Shown here piece after piece: positions 16,249 to 24,602 of a stretch of 64,000 bases of DNA. Under the pieces are notes generated by a model that was not told the origin of the DNA, made no database searches, and saw only the letters and a list, made by a program, of their open reading frames with translations. Source of the DNA: Acidimicrobiales bacterium. GTDB lineage: Bacteria > Actinomycetota > Acidimicrobiia > Acidimicrobiales > JADJXE01. Position 1 is the stretch's first letter; each line of letters starts with the position of its first letter. The stretch is from positions 1,501,001 through 1,565,000 of the forward strand of contig JADJXE010000001.1 of NCBI GenBank assembly GCA_016716005.1, given 5' to 3'. Both the position numbers and the translations under genes were made by a program.

Positions 16249-17586
16249 TCAGCCCGCCGGCGCGGACGGGACCGAGGTCGCGGCGGCCAGCGGGGTCGTG
16301 GTGGTGGGGTCGAGCAGGTCGGAGGGGATCGAGATGCTCGTCGTCGGGCCGGCCGCGCCGGTGTCGCCGGACCCGTCCCCCGACCCGTCGCCCGACCCGG
16401 ACCCCGACCCGGACCCGTCCCCCGAGCCGTCGGGCGCCGTCGTCGACGAGCCGCCGTCGTCCGGTGCCGTCGTCGACGTGCCACCTCCGCTGCCAGTGCC
16501 GTCGCCCTCGCTCGTGGTGGTGGTAGTGGTGCGCCCGCCAGCCTCGGACGAGCCCGACGAGCCCGACGAGCCCGACGAGCCCGACGAACCGGACCAGCCG
16601 GTCGACCCGGAGCCCGACGGCAGGCCGCCCTCGCCGCCGGGGGACACCCGGACCCGCTGAGGCCGGCTCGGGTCGGCCTGCTCGCTGATCGACCACCGGC
16701 CGTCGAGCAGCTCGAAGACGACGGCTGCGAGCAGCTCGGCGCCAGCCTCCGTGAAGTGGACACCGTCGGTGTTGCGCACCCGCACCACGTCGCCGTCGAC
16801 CCCGGCCAGGTGATCGGCGTAGCCGCCCTCGGGCGCGCTGAACACCTCGTAGGCGTCGACGTAGGTCACCCCGGGATGGCGAGCCGCCTCTCGGGCCGCC
16901 ACCTCGTTCACCTGCTCGGCCTTGGCCGACAGGTCCTGGTCCCTCAGCGTGGGGGCACCGACCCACAGCACCGGGCGGACCCCGCCGTTGGAGAGCAGGT
17001 CCATCATCCCGCCGACCTCGTCGGCGTAGTCGTCGAGCCAGGCCTCGGCGGCCGCGCCGTCGGGCACCACCACGGCGTCGTTCGTGCCGATCACGAACAC
17101 GACCGCTTCGGGATCGACCCTGGCGACCTGCTGGGCTGCTCGACGCTCCCAGTCGACGACGTCGTCGTCGGCCAGGCCGCTCGACACGTGCGAGTCGTAG
17201 GTGGGCGCCACCACCCCGGTGGTCGCCGTCTGCGGCCCGAGCACCATGCCGAGGGCACCGGCCAGCGAGTCGCCGCCGACCCAGAGCCGCAGCGGGGCGG
17301 CCGGCGTGAGGGGCCGAGCGGGCGGCAGCTCGTCGCCATCTGCGCCGCCCAGCGCGCCGAGCGGCACCTCGACCACGGGGCCGTCGGGCGTCGAGGCCCG
17401 CACCGGAGGCGCCGCCGCGGCCGCCGCCGGCGCGGCCGCCTCCTGGTCGGACAGCACGCCCAGGCCGGCCGCGGCCGCGGCGATCACCACCACCAGCACG
17501 AGCGCGAGGACGATCCGGCGCCGGTGGCGGCGGCGGCTCTGCCGGCGCTCTCGGCGCCCGCCCTCGGGGTGCTCCTCGTGGCTCAT
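16249..17586 (-). CDS. Membrane-anchored SGNH/GDSL hydrolase with low-complexity tail
   Basis: 445 residues. A cytoplasmic Arg-rich head and one TM (about 25-45: IVLALVLVVVIAAAAAGLGV) are followed by an extracytoplasmic SGNH domain: VGGDSLAGAL (Ser), VIGTNDA (Asn) and NTDGVHFTEAG (Asp/His). From about residue 320 the chain is Gly/Ser/Thr/Asp-rich (GSSGSSGSS, GSGDGSGDGSG, TTTTT), encoded by short tandem hexamer-like repeats at 16370-16440 and 16545-16580. This looks like a wall-spanning spacer with an odd conserved-looking end (PSDLLDPTTTT). Likely acts on cell-surface esters. Its 3' end meets that of the aldolase gene with a 6-bp gap. Confidence 0.85.
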   Translation of the reverse strand: MSHEEHPEGGRRERRQSRRRHRRRIVLALVLVVVIAAAAAGLGVLSDQEAAAPAAAAAAPPVRASTPDGPVVEVPLGALGGADGDELPPARPLTPAAPLRLWVGGDSLAGALGMVLGPQTATTGVVAPTYDSHVSSGLADDDVVDWERRAAQQVARVDPEAVVFVIGTNDAVVVPDGAAAEAWLDDYADEVGGMMDLLSNGGVRPVLWVGAPTLRDQDLSAKAEQVNEVAAREAARHPGVTYVDAYEVFSAPEGGYADHLAGVDGDVVRVRNTDGVHFTEAGAELLAAVVFELLDGRWSISEQADPSRPQRVRVSPGGEGGLPSGSGSTGWSGSSGSSGSSGSSGSSEAGGRTTTTTTSEGDGTGSGGGTSTTAPDDGGSSTTAPDGSGDGSGSGSGSGDGSGDGSGDTGAAGPTTSISIPSDLLDPTTTTPLAAATSVPSAPAG

Positions 17587-17664
17587 GGGACGGCCAGACG
17601 GTAGTGGCTCACCCTGCCGATCCGGACCGCGGGCACCGGCCGCCGGCGCCGGGCCCGGCGCCGC

Positions 17665-18516
17665 TCAACCGTCGAAGAGGGCGCCGGTCTCGCGCCACGC
17701 CGCCTCTACCCGGTCGAGCGACCCCGTGGCGGTTGCTCGGAGCCGCTCGGCCACCGCGGCCACGAGGGCACCGAGCAGCGCCAGCGCACCCACGTAGCTG
17801 TCGAAGGGACCGGCGCCCTCGGCCACGACGTCGAAGTGGAGGTCGGTGCTGCGCCCGAGGGGTGACAGGGGGCTGTCGCTCAGCGCCACCACGCTCGCGC
17901 CCTCGCCGATCAGCAGCGCCACCGCATCGACCAGCCAGCGGTCGTAGCGACCGAGGTCGACGGCCAGCACGACCGGCCCGGGCCCCACCCCGGCCAGCAG
18001 GCGGGCCACAGCCACCGGATCGCCCCCGACCTGGATCACCTCCGAGCGCAGCATCGACAGCTCGGTCGACACCTGGGTGCCGACGCCCCGAGAGGCGTCA
18101 CCGGCCAGCACCAGCAGCGGCCGGTCGAGGTCGGCGAGCAGCCCCACGGCCCGGTCGAAGCGGTGGCGGTCGACCGCGTCGAGCGTGCCCTGCACGTTGT
18201 CGAGCTCGGTGGCGAGGGCGCGGCCGAGCACGTCGCCGGCGGCGGGCAGCCGGATCCGCTCGGTGGCCGGGCGGAGGCGGCTTGCCAGCTCGGCCTGCAC
18301 CTGCTCCTGGAGCGCTCGGAACCCGTCGAAGCCGAGCCTGGCCGCCAGTCGCACCACCGACGAGCCGCTGGTCGTCGCCCGCTCGGCCACCTGGGCGACG
18401 GTGCCGAAGGCCACCAGCTGGGGGTGGCGCAGGACGACCTCGGCCACCCGGCGCTCGGCGGGCGTGCAGCGATCGAGCCGCTCGCGGATCAGCCCGCCGA
18501 CGTCCATCGGAGCCAT
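17665..18516 (-). CDS. MurR/RpiR family transcriptional regulator
   Basis: 283 residues. An N-terminal RpiR helix-turn-helix (about 15-75; RVAEVVLRHPQLVAF, VAERATTSGSSVVRLAARLGF) is joined to a C-terminal SIS domain (about 110-260; LLVLAGDASRGVG, VVALSDSPLSPL) that usually binds a phosphosugar. The family regulates sugar-phosphate metabolism. No sugar operon is directly adjacent; the GH29 gene and the FGGY kinase are 5 to 9 kb away, so the target is open. Start at ATG 18516 or 18507; neither has a strong ribosome binding site. Confidence 0.87.
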   Translation of the reverse strand: MAPMDVGGLIRERLDRCTPAERRVAEVVLRHPQLVAFGTVAQVAERATTSGSSVVRLAARLGFDGFRALQEQVQAELASRLRPATERIRLPAAGDVLGRALATELDNVQGTLDAVDRHRFDRAVGLLADLDRPLLVLAGDASRGVGTQVSTELSMLRSEVIQVGGDPVAVARLLAGVGPGPVVLAVDLGRYDRWLVDAVALLIGEGASVVALSDSPLSPLGRSTDLHFDVVAEGAGPFDSYVGALALLGALVAAVAERLRATATGSLDRVEAAWRETGALFDG

Positions 18517-18564
18517 GTTGGCACCACCCGCCCGCACCGGAGGGGGTGGGACGGCCCCGCCCGC

Positions 18565-19761
18565 TCAGCCGTGGTCGGCCAGCCAGGCGTCGGACTGCGA
18601 GGCGACCAGGGCCAGCAGATCGCCCATCGCCAGCTGCACGTCGACCATGTGGAGCCCCCACCACGGGCCGAGGTCGCCGACGACGTCGTCGGCTCGAGGG
18701 TCGGTGGGATCGGACTGCACCGTGATCTCGAGGTAGGAGAAGCCGTTGCGCTCCACGCACTCGCCGGTCACCAGGCCGGGCAGGGCCACGTAGGGGGTGG
18801 TCGGCTCGGTCACGTCGGCGGCACCGGGCGCGAAGGCCAGCCCCGGTCGGGCCGAGAAGACCGGGTCGAGCGGGCTGGCCCCGCCGGCCAGCGCAGCCGG
18901 GTTCGTGCACAGCGCCTGCCCCGAGCCGTCGCTCCAGGGCCTGCCGAACCGGCTGTCGGGGGGCGGGGGCGACGTGGAGCGGAACGATGCGTACGACACC
19001 ACGCACCCGGTCTGGTCGGCCGACCGGCACGCGGGCACCTCGGCGAAGTCGCCGCCGACGTCGCCGCCCTCGGGCACCCGCACGCCCGAACCCAGCAGGT
19101 AGGCGGCGATCAGGAGATCACGCTGGGCCGGCGACGGGTCGACCTCCTCGCGGATCAGCCGGTTCAGGTGACCCGAGCCCTGGGAGTGGCCGAGGAGCAC
19201 CACGCCCCGCCCGCCGTTGTCGTCGGCCAGGTACTGCTTCCACGCGTCGAGCACGTCGGCGTAGGCGACGTCCCACGCCTCGGGAGGGCCTGACAGGGTC
19301 GACTGCCGGTACAGGGGGGCGAACACCCGGCACGAGCGGCTGAACGGCGCGATCTGGCTCCGGGCCACCTGCGTCTCCGCCGCGTAGTCGCCGTCGAACG
19401 GCTCGTTGGCAGTGGGCCGCCCGACGTTCACCGTGGGGTACACGTAGAAGCAGTCGACGGGCGGGTCGGCCGCCGGCGCCCCCGGCACGACCTCGGTCGC
19501 GCCGCCGGCGCGCACCACCGTGGTGCTGAGGTCGCCCCGGCACGGGTCGGAGGCGAGATCGGGGCGGCAGAGCCAGCGCGCCGGATCGGCGTACACGTCG
19601 CTGCGGTAGCCGGCACCGGGCCCCTCGGTCACGGCCGTGGCCGTGGTCGCCGGCGAGGGTTCGGCGCCCGCCGACCCGCCCGTGTCGGACCGCCCCGAGC
19701 ACGCAGCCAGCACCAGCAGGGCGGCGGCCAGCGCAGGCCAGCGGGCGGCACGCCCGATCAC
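18565..19761 (-). CDS. DUF3089 lipoprotein (alpha/beta hydrolase-like)
   Basis: 398 residues. GTG 19761 gives a lipoprotein signal, RWPALAAALLVLAAC with lipobox LAAC, and has GGAG about 8 bases upstream; an earlier start would add a Gly/Ala-rich run before the signal. The mature part matches DUF3089, with VDCFYVYPTVNV, a GHSQGS nucleophile elbow and paired Cys. An exported, lipid-anchored esterase/lipase-like enzyme is inferred. Same strand as, and about 90 bp downstream of, the Tat metallophosphoesterase. Confidence 0.85.
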   Translation of the reverse strand: MIGRAARWPALAAALLVLAACSGRSDTGGSAGAEPSPATTATAVTEGPGAGYRSDVYADPARWLCRPDLASDPCRGDLSTTVVRAGGATEVVPGAPAADPPVDCFYVYPTVNVGRPTANEPFDGDYAAETQVARSQIAPFSRSCRVFAPLYRQSTLSGPPEAWDVAYADVLDAWKQYLADDNGGRGVVLLGHSQGSGHLNRLIREEVDPSPAQRDLLIAAYLLGSGVRVPEGGDVGGDFAEVPACRSADQTGCVVSYASFRSTSPPPPDSRFGRPWSDGSGQALCTNPAALAGGASPLDPVFSARPGLAFAPGAADVTEPTTPYVALPGLVTGECVERNGFSYLEITVQSDPTDPRADDVVGDLGPWWGLHMVDVQLAMGDLLALVASQSDAWLADHG

Positions 19762-19849
19762 GGGAGCAGCTCCAGGGCGCGCGGCGGCTCCAGGACCGCC
19801 GTGGCGCCCCGCGACGAGGGTGCCGGTGGAGCCCACCCCGCGCCGGCGG

Positions 19850-21751
19850 CTACACCCCAGCGGGCACCCGCCGGGGCCGCAGGGGGAGCGCCGCCCGCTC
19901 CATCTCGGCCGCCTCCAGGGCAGCGTCGCTCAGCCGGGACAGGTCGAACGGAGCCTTCACCACGAGCTCGGTGTTGCGGTCTTCCGGGGCGCCGTACAGC
20001 GGCTCGCCGGGGATGTACCAGAGGTTGGCGGCCAGCTCCCGGCTGATCGACGCCAGCCGGCCCGTGCCGTAGCCCGACCCACCCGTCGACGGGTCGGCGG
20101 CCTGGTTGGTCGTGATCGTGAACACCGACAGCGTGCCGTCGCCGTTGTCGACCAGATCGAGCAGGCGGCCCTGCTGGGGCCAGTCGATGCAGCTCGGCGT
20201 GTTGATCTCCCAGAACCCCGCACCGGGGTCGCGCGGGCTCGGGTGCGGCAGGATGGTGTTGGCGTGGGTGTGGCCGTTCACCCACATCACCACGTTCGGG
20301 AACCGCAGCAGCAGGGCCACCAGCTCGTCGCCGGTGTGGAGCACCAGCGGCGGACCGAGCGGGTCCTGGGCCAGGTTGTCCATGGTCCAGCTGGTGTGGT
20401 GGCTGAACACGATCACGAGCTTGTCGGCCACCGCCTGGGTGACCAGCTGGCCGGTCGGGTCGTAGTAGCGCGACGACACCGCCCGCAGCTGGGCCTCGAG
20501 CCACTGCCACTGGACCTCGGGGATGGACCCGTCGGCACCCGAGGTGTGGTTGTTGGTGTCGAGCCCGATCAGGCGGATCGCCGGGCCGGCGTCGTGCGCC
20601 CACCACGACGTGCCCTGCTCCAGGTTGGCCGGGGTGAACCCGTGCCCCACCGGCCCCGGCACGTCGGGCGAGGCGAGGAGCATCGAGATGGTCTCCTGGG
20701 TGGAGAACTGCCTCCGTCGCACGTCGGGTGCCACCCCCCGGATGCCGGGCCCGGGCTGCATCCTCGGCCACACCGCCTCGAGCGCCTGGGGCGTGGACGG
20801 GCTGGGCTCGAACATCGGGAGGATCAGCTCGGAGGCCAGGGGCACCACCTCGGTGAACTTGTTGCCACCGAGGGCCAGGGGGTCGAGCCAGTCGGGCTCG
20901 GCGTAGAGCACCCCGATGAACACCGAGTCGTGGTTGCCCGACACCGCGTACCACGGGGTGCGCAGCCCGGGGCTGGCGAAGGGGTACGCGGCCGCGCCGA
21001 GCAGACCCGGGTGGGCCGGGTAGCCGTAGCCCTGCCCGAAGATGTCGCCGGACGGGTCGTCGGGATGCCAGGCGTACGTGCACTCCGGGTAGGCCTGGAC
21101 CGACTGGTACTGGTCGAACAGCCCCGAGTTGGCGACGACGGGGGCGCCGTCGAGCACGTCGATGAGCCAGCGCAGCTCGAGCGAGTTGCGGGTGTCGGTG
21201 AGGTCGCCGGTGACCGCTGTGAACGCGCAAGGCGCCCCCGTCACGGGGCTCGTGGGCACCGCGTTGAGGGCCCGGACCATCTGCTCGAGCACCTGCGTGG
21301 TGAGGGGCTCCTGCGGCCGGCAGGAGTTGCTCACGAGGCCCCCGAGGAAGCCCACGAGGTACACCAGCTCCTCGGCCCGGGCCGGGCTCTGGGTGTCGAT
21401 GATGTGGGTGTCGGACATCTGCCCGAAGTACAGCAGCGAGCGCCGGGCCCGGGCCCGGCCGGCGCCGGGGCCCACGCCCAGGTCGGTGCGCACCAGGAAC
21501 GGCTCGCCGGCCGCGGCCCGCAGGCCGCTGTAGAGCGCCGTCGGGTCGGCCTTCGCGATGGTGGCGGCCAGGGTGGTGCGGGCATCCAGCGGGCCGCCGG
21601 AGCCACCGTCGGCCTCGCGGCGCGGACCCCGGCCCCGCACCGGCGCCTGAAGCGGTGCCAGGGCGTCGGCGACGGCGGTGGGAGCGAGCCCGAACGCCCC
21701 TCCGAGCAGTGCGGACCGCTGCAGGAACTGGCGACGAGACAGACCGGACAT
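19850..21751 (-). CDS. Tat-exported metallophosphoesterase, TIGR03767 (PPA1498) type
   Basis: 633 residues. A Tat signal (MSGLSRRQFLQRS then a hydrophobic stretch ending at about residue 29) directs folded export. The calcineurin-like metal motifs are all present: GQMSDTHIID, TGDLTD, SGNHD, FSHHTSW and NGHTHAN, spread over a longer than usual chain, as in the TIGR03767 actinobacterial family. It probably hydrolyses a phosphoester outside the cell. Followed at about 90 bp by the DUF3089 lipoprotein, suggesting a two-gene exported hydrolase unit. Confidence 0.9.
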   Translation of the reverse strand: MSGLSRRQFLQRSALLGGAFGLAPTAVADALAPLQAPVRGRGPRREADGGSGGPLDARTTLAATIAKADPTALYSGLRAAAGEPFLVRTDLGVGPGAGRARARRSLLYFGQMSDTHIIDTQSPARAEELVYLVGFLGGLVSNSCRPQEPLTTQVLEQMVRALNAVPTSPVTGAPCAFTAVTGDLTDTRNSLELRWLIDVLDGAPVVANSGLFDQYQSVQAYPECTYAWHPDDPSGDIFGQGYGYPAHPGLLGAAAYPFASPGLRTPWYAVSGNHDSVFIGVLYAEPDWLDPLALGGNKFTEVVPLASELILPMFEPSPSTPQALEAVWPRMQPGPGIRGVAPDVRRRQFSTQETISMLLASPDVPGPVGHGFTPANLEQGTSWWAHDAGPAIRLIGLDTNNHTSGADGSIPEVQWQWLEAQLRAVSSRYYDPTGQLVTQAVADKLVIVFSHHTSWTMDNLAQDPLGPPLVLHTGDELVALLLRFPNVVMWVNGHTHANTILPHPSPRDPGAGFWEINTPSCIDWPQQGRLLDLVDNGDGTLSVFTITTNQAADPSTGGSGYGTGRLASISRELAANLWYIPGEPLYGAPEDRNTELVVKAPFDLSRLSDAALEAAEMERAALPLRPRRVPAGV

Positions 21752-21826
21752 GGCCGTCAGTCTTGCAGGTGAGCGGCGTGCGTCACGTCACCGCTCTGCA
21801 CCACCGCCCGCCTCACGGCGGGGGAA

Positions 21827-22216
21827 TCACAGGTCGAGGCCGCGCCGCTCCACCTGCTCGCCCAGGGCCACCAGGTGACCGTCGGGGTCGCGCACCACCA
21901 GGTCGCGCATCCCCCACGGGTGGTCGGTGAGCGGCGCAACGATCTCGACGCCCTCGGCCCCGCAGCGGGCGGCCAGGGCCTCGACGCCCACCACGTCGAC
22001 GTAGCAGGCGGCGATCCCGGCGACGGCGGGCTCAGCCGCCTCGGCGAGGGCCAGCAGGGGCCGATCCACGCCGACGAGCGCGAACGTGGGCGGCTCACCC
22101 GTGGTGACGAGGGCACGCCACCCCAGCACCTGCTGGTAGAAGGCGATCGACCGGCCGAGGTCACGAACCTCGAGGGACGGCCGGCTGCTCAGGAACTCGA
22201 TCCGGTCGAGGGTCAC
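21827..22216 (-). CDS. VOC (glyoxalase/bleomycin resistance) family protein
   Basis: 129 residues, one VOC module of paired beta-alpha-beta-beta-beta units: SLEVRDLGRSIAFYQQVLGW at the start and RDLVVRDPDGHLVALGEQ at the end. Function ranges from glyoxalase to extradiol dioxygenase to antibiotic binding, so none is assigned. GTG 22216 has AAGGAGG 4 to 5 bases upstream, which fixes the start; longer frames would run into the repeat array. Confidence 0.85.
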   Translation of the reverse strand: MTLDRIEFLSSRPSLEVRDLGRSIAFYQQVLGWRALVTTGEPPTFALVGVDRPLLALAEAAEPAVAGIAACYVDVVGVEALAARCGAEGVEIVAPLTDHPWGMRDLVVRDPDGHLVALGEQVERRGLDL

Positions 22217-22254
22217 CGTGCCTCCTTGGTCGGGCCGCCGCCAACCGTACGCCG

Positions 22255-22563
22255 GTCTCCATCGCGCCGGCAGCGCCGGACCCCGCCCGCCGTCTCCATC
22301 GCGCCGACGACGTCCCAGGCGCACCCCACGCGACGCACATCGGTGCCGCCCGGTCCCCATCGCGCCGAAGACGTCCCAGGCGCACCCGGCGCGACGCACA
22401 TCGGTGACACCCGGTCCCCATCGCTCGCGCCGGCACCGGCGCACCCCGCCCGCCGTCTCCATCGCGCCGACGACGTCCCAGGCGCACCCGACGCGACGCG
22501 CATCGGTGCCGCCCGGTCCCCATCGCGCCGACGACGTCCCAGGCGCACCCGACGCGACGGTGG
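22255..22563. repeat. Second 61-bp-periodic intergenic repeat array
   Basis: Units begin at 22255, 22292, 22353, 22414, 22455 and 22516. The spacings are 37, 61, 61, 41 and 61 bp, so two units are internally shortened. Each starts GTCTCCATCGCGCCG or GTCCCCATCGCGCCG, and the full ones continue into ACGACGTCCCAGGCGCACCC. The first 35 positions of a full unit match the 13185-13428 unit at 28 positions by hand alignment. The 22217-22638 gap holds no gene that I can support. Confidence 0.9.
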
Positions 22564-22638
22564 GCAAGCGGCCGGGTTGGGGAACGAGACGAGGGCCTGG
22601 CAGCATCGGTGGCGCACCCACCCCCGCGGAGGACCCCG

Positions 22639-23118
22639 ATGAACCGACGAGCAGCCACCCTCGGCGCCGCCACCGCGCTGGCCCTCGCCCTCGGGCTCGC
22701 CGCGTGCGGGGACGACAACACCCTCGCGTCGGCGCAGCCCGCGCCGACGGCGACCAGCGTCGCCGCCGGGGCTGGCGCCGCCGATCCTGCCGCGTCGGCC
22801 ACCGTGGTCGGGGCCGACGAGGCAGCGGCCGCCATCGCCGCCGGTGAGGTCGTCGTGGTCGACGTCCGCAGCCCCGAGGAGTTCGCCGCCGGTCACGTCG
22901 AGGACGCCCTCAACGTCGACGTCGAGGCCGACGGGTTCGTCGAGCGAGCCGACGAGGTCCTCGACGGGGGCGACACCGTCCTCGTGTACTGCCGTTCGGG
23001 ACGGCGGTCGGCCATCGCGGCGCAACAGCTGGCGGCGGCCGGCTGGACCGTCCTCGACGCCGGCGCCCTCACCGATCTGGCTGCCGCCGGCGTGCCGGTC
23101 ACCGGCGCGGTGGGCTGA
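22639..23118 (+). CDS. Rhodanese-like domain lipoprotein
   Basis: 159 residues. A lipoprotein signal with lipobox LAAC (ALALGLAACGDD) anchors the protein outside. A short Ala/Thr linker leads to one rhodanese domain, VVVVDVRSPEEFAAGHV ... LVYCRSGRRSAIAAQ, with the active-site Cys in the loop. Sulfur transfer or persulfide chemistry on the cell surface is inferred; non-catalytic binding is possible. ATG 22639 has GGAGGA 5 bases upstream. Confidence 0.88.
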   Translation: MNRRAATLGAATALALALGLAACGDDNTLASAQPAPTATSVAAGAGAADPAASATVVGADEAAAAIAAGEVVVVDVRSPEEFAAGHVEDALNVDVEADGFVERADEVLDGGDTVLVYCRSGRRSAIAAQQLAAAGWTVLDAGALTDLAAAGVPVTGAVG

Positions 23119-23131
23119 CGCCGGCACCCGC

Positions 23132-23197
23132 CCGCCGCGGGGAGCCCCCCGCCGCGGGGAACCCCCGCCGCGGGGAACCCCCCTCGCGGGGAACCCG
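23132..23197. repeat. Short GC-rich tandem repeat, four imperfect units
   Basis: Four imperfect copies of CCGCCGCGGGGAACCC (about 15-17 bp each, the last degenerate). CCCC/GGGG segments of adjacent copies can pair, so it may also terminate the rhodanese transcript. Confidence 0.7.
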
Positions 23198-23248
23198 GCC
23201 CGGCCACCCATCGGGTCGGAACCGGCGCCGGGCTGCGATGATCCGGGC

Positions 23249-24595
23249 GTGGACGACCTCGCAGACCGCCCGCTGCCCGCCTGGTTCGACGACGCCAAGC
23301 TCGGGATCTTCGTGCACTGGACCGCAGCGGCCGTCCCGGCCTTCGCGCCGGTGGGACCCTCGCCGTTCGACCTGGCCGAGTCGCGCGGATGGGAGGAGGC
23401 CTTCGCCCGATCGCCCTACGTCGAGTGGTACCAGAACTCCCTGGCCATCGAGGGCAGCCCGGTGTGGGAGCACCATCGGGCGGTCTACGGCGACCTCCCC
23501 TACGAGGCCTTCGTGCGCACCTTCCAGGCCGGTCACGCCGGCTGGCGACCTGACCTGTGGGCCGACCTGTTCGCCCGGGCGGGCGCCCGCTACGTGGTGC
23601 TCGTGACCAAGCACCACGACGGGTTCTGCCTGTGGCCGACGCGCACGCCCAACCCGCGCCGGGCCGACTGGTGCGCCCGGCGCGACCTGGTGGGCGAGCT
23701 GGCCGCCGAGGTGCGGGCACGCGGCATGCGGTTCGGCACGTACTACTCGGGAGGGCTCGACTGGACCTTCGGCGGCCCGCCCATCGACAGCTTCCCGGCC
23801 ATGATCCGCGCCATCCCGCAGAGCGACGAGTACCGCGCCTACGCCGACGCCCACTGGCGCGAGCTCGTCGAGCGCTACGAGCCGGCGCTGTTGTGGAACG
23901 ACATCGGCTACCCGGCTTCGGCCGACCTCCCCGCGCTCTTCCGCGATTACCTGGCGCGCGTGCCCGACGGGGTGATCAACAACCGGTTCGACTTCGTCCG
24001 CCAGAGCTCGGGCGACCTGCACGCCGACTTCGTGACGCCCGAGTACTCCACCGAGGCGCCCCCGGCGGGTCGCAAGTGGGAGGCGTGCCGGGGCATCGGG
24101 ACGTCGTTCGGCTTCAACCGCCAGGAGGGCGACGCCGACCACCTGCCTGCGGCCGAGCTGGTCCGGCTGTTCGCCGACGTCGTCGGCCGGGGCGGCAACC
24201 TCCTGCTGAACGTCGGCCCCACCGGCGCGGGCGCGGTGCCGTGGCTGCAGGCCCAGCGCCTGCTCGCGCTGGGCCAGTGGCTGCACGTCAACGGCCAAGC
24301 CGCGTACGGCACCCGGCCGTGGGCCACTCCCGCAGGCCGGACCGCCGACGGCCTCGACGTGCGCTACACGGTGGGCGACGGGGGCCTGCACGCGATGGTG
24401 CTGGGCGTGCCGACCGCGGCCGAGGTGGTGCTGGAGGGCCTGGGCGTCGCCGCCCACGCCGAGGTGCGCCTGCTCGGCCGCTCCGACACGCTCCCGTGGG
24501 AGCAGCTCGACCGGGGCCTGCTGGTCCGCCTCCCGGAGGTGCCCGACGAGCAGCCCGCATGGGCCCTGCGGATCACCCCCGTGCCGGTGAGCTGA
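23249..24595 (+). CDS. Alpha-L-fucosidase, GH29 family
   Basis: 448 residues with no signal peptide, so probably cytoplasmic. The GH29 signature is clear: WFDDAKLGIFVHW at the N-terminus, YVVLVTKHHDGFCLW, FGTYYSGGLDW, and ALLWNDIGYP with the nucleophile Asp. GGNLLLNVGPTGAG marks the end of the catalytic barrel, followed by a small beta domain. It should release alpha-L-fucose or a related deoxysugar from glycans. GTG 23249 is the only start that gives the conserved N-terminus. Confidence 0.9.
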   Translation: MDDLADRPLPAWFDDAKLGIFVHWTAAAVPAFAPVGPSPFDLAESRGWEEAFARSPYVEWYQNSLAIEGSPVWEHHRAVYGDLPYEAFVRTFQAGHAGWRPDLWADLFARAGARYVVLVTKHHDGFCLWPTRTPNPRRADWCARRDLVGELAAEVRARGMRFGTYYSGGLDWTFGGPPIDSFPAMIRAIPQSDEYRAYADAHWRELVERYEPALLWNDIGYPASADLPALFRDYLARVPDGVINNRFDFVRQSSGDLHADFVTPEYSTEAPPAGRKWEACRGIGTSFGFNRQEGDADHLPAAELVRLFADVVGRGGNLLLNVGPTGAGAVPWLQAQRLLALGQWLHVNGQAAYGTRPWATPAGRTADGLDVRYTVGDGGLHAMVLGVPTAAEVVLEGLGVAAHAEVRLLGRSDTLPWEQLDRGLLVRLPEVPDEQPAWALRITPVPVS

Positions 24596-24602
24596 CCGGG
24601 GG

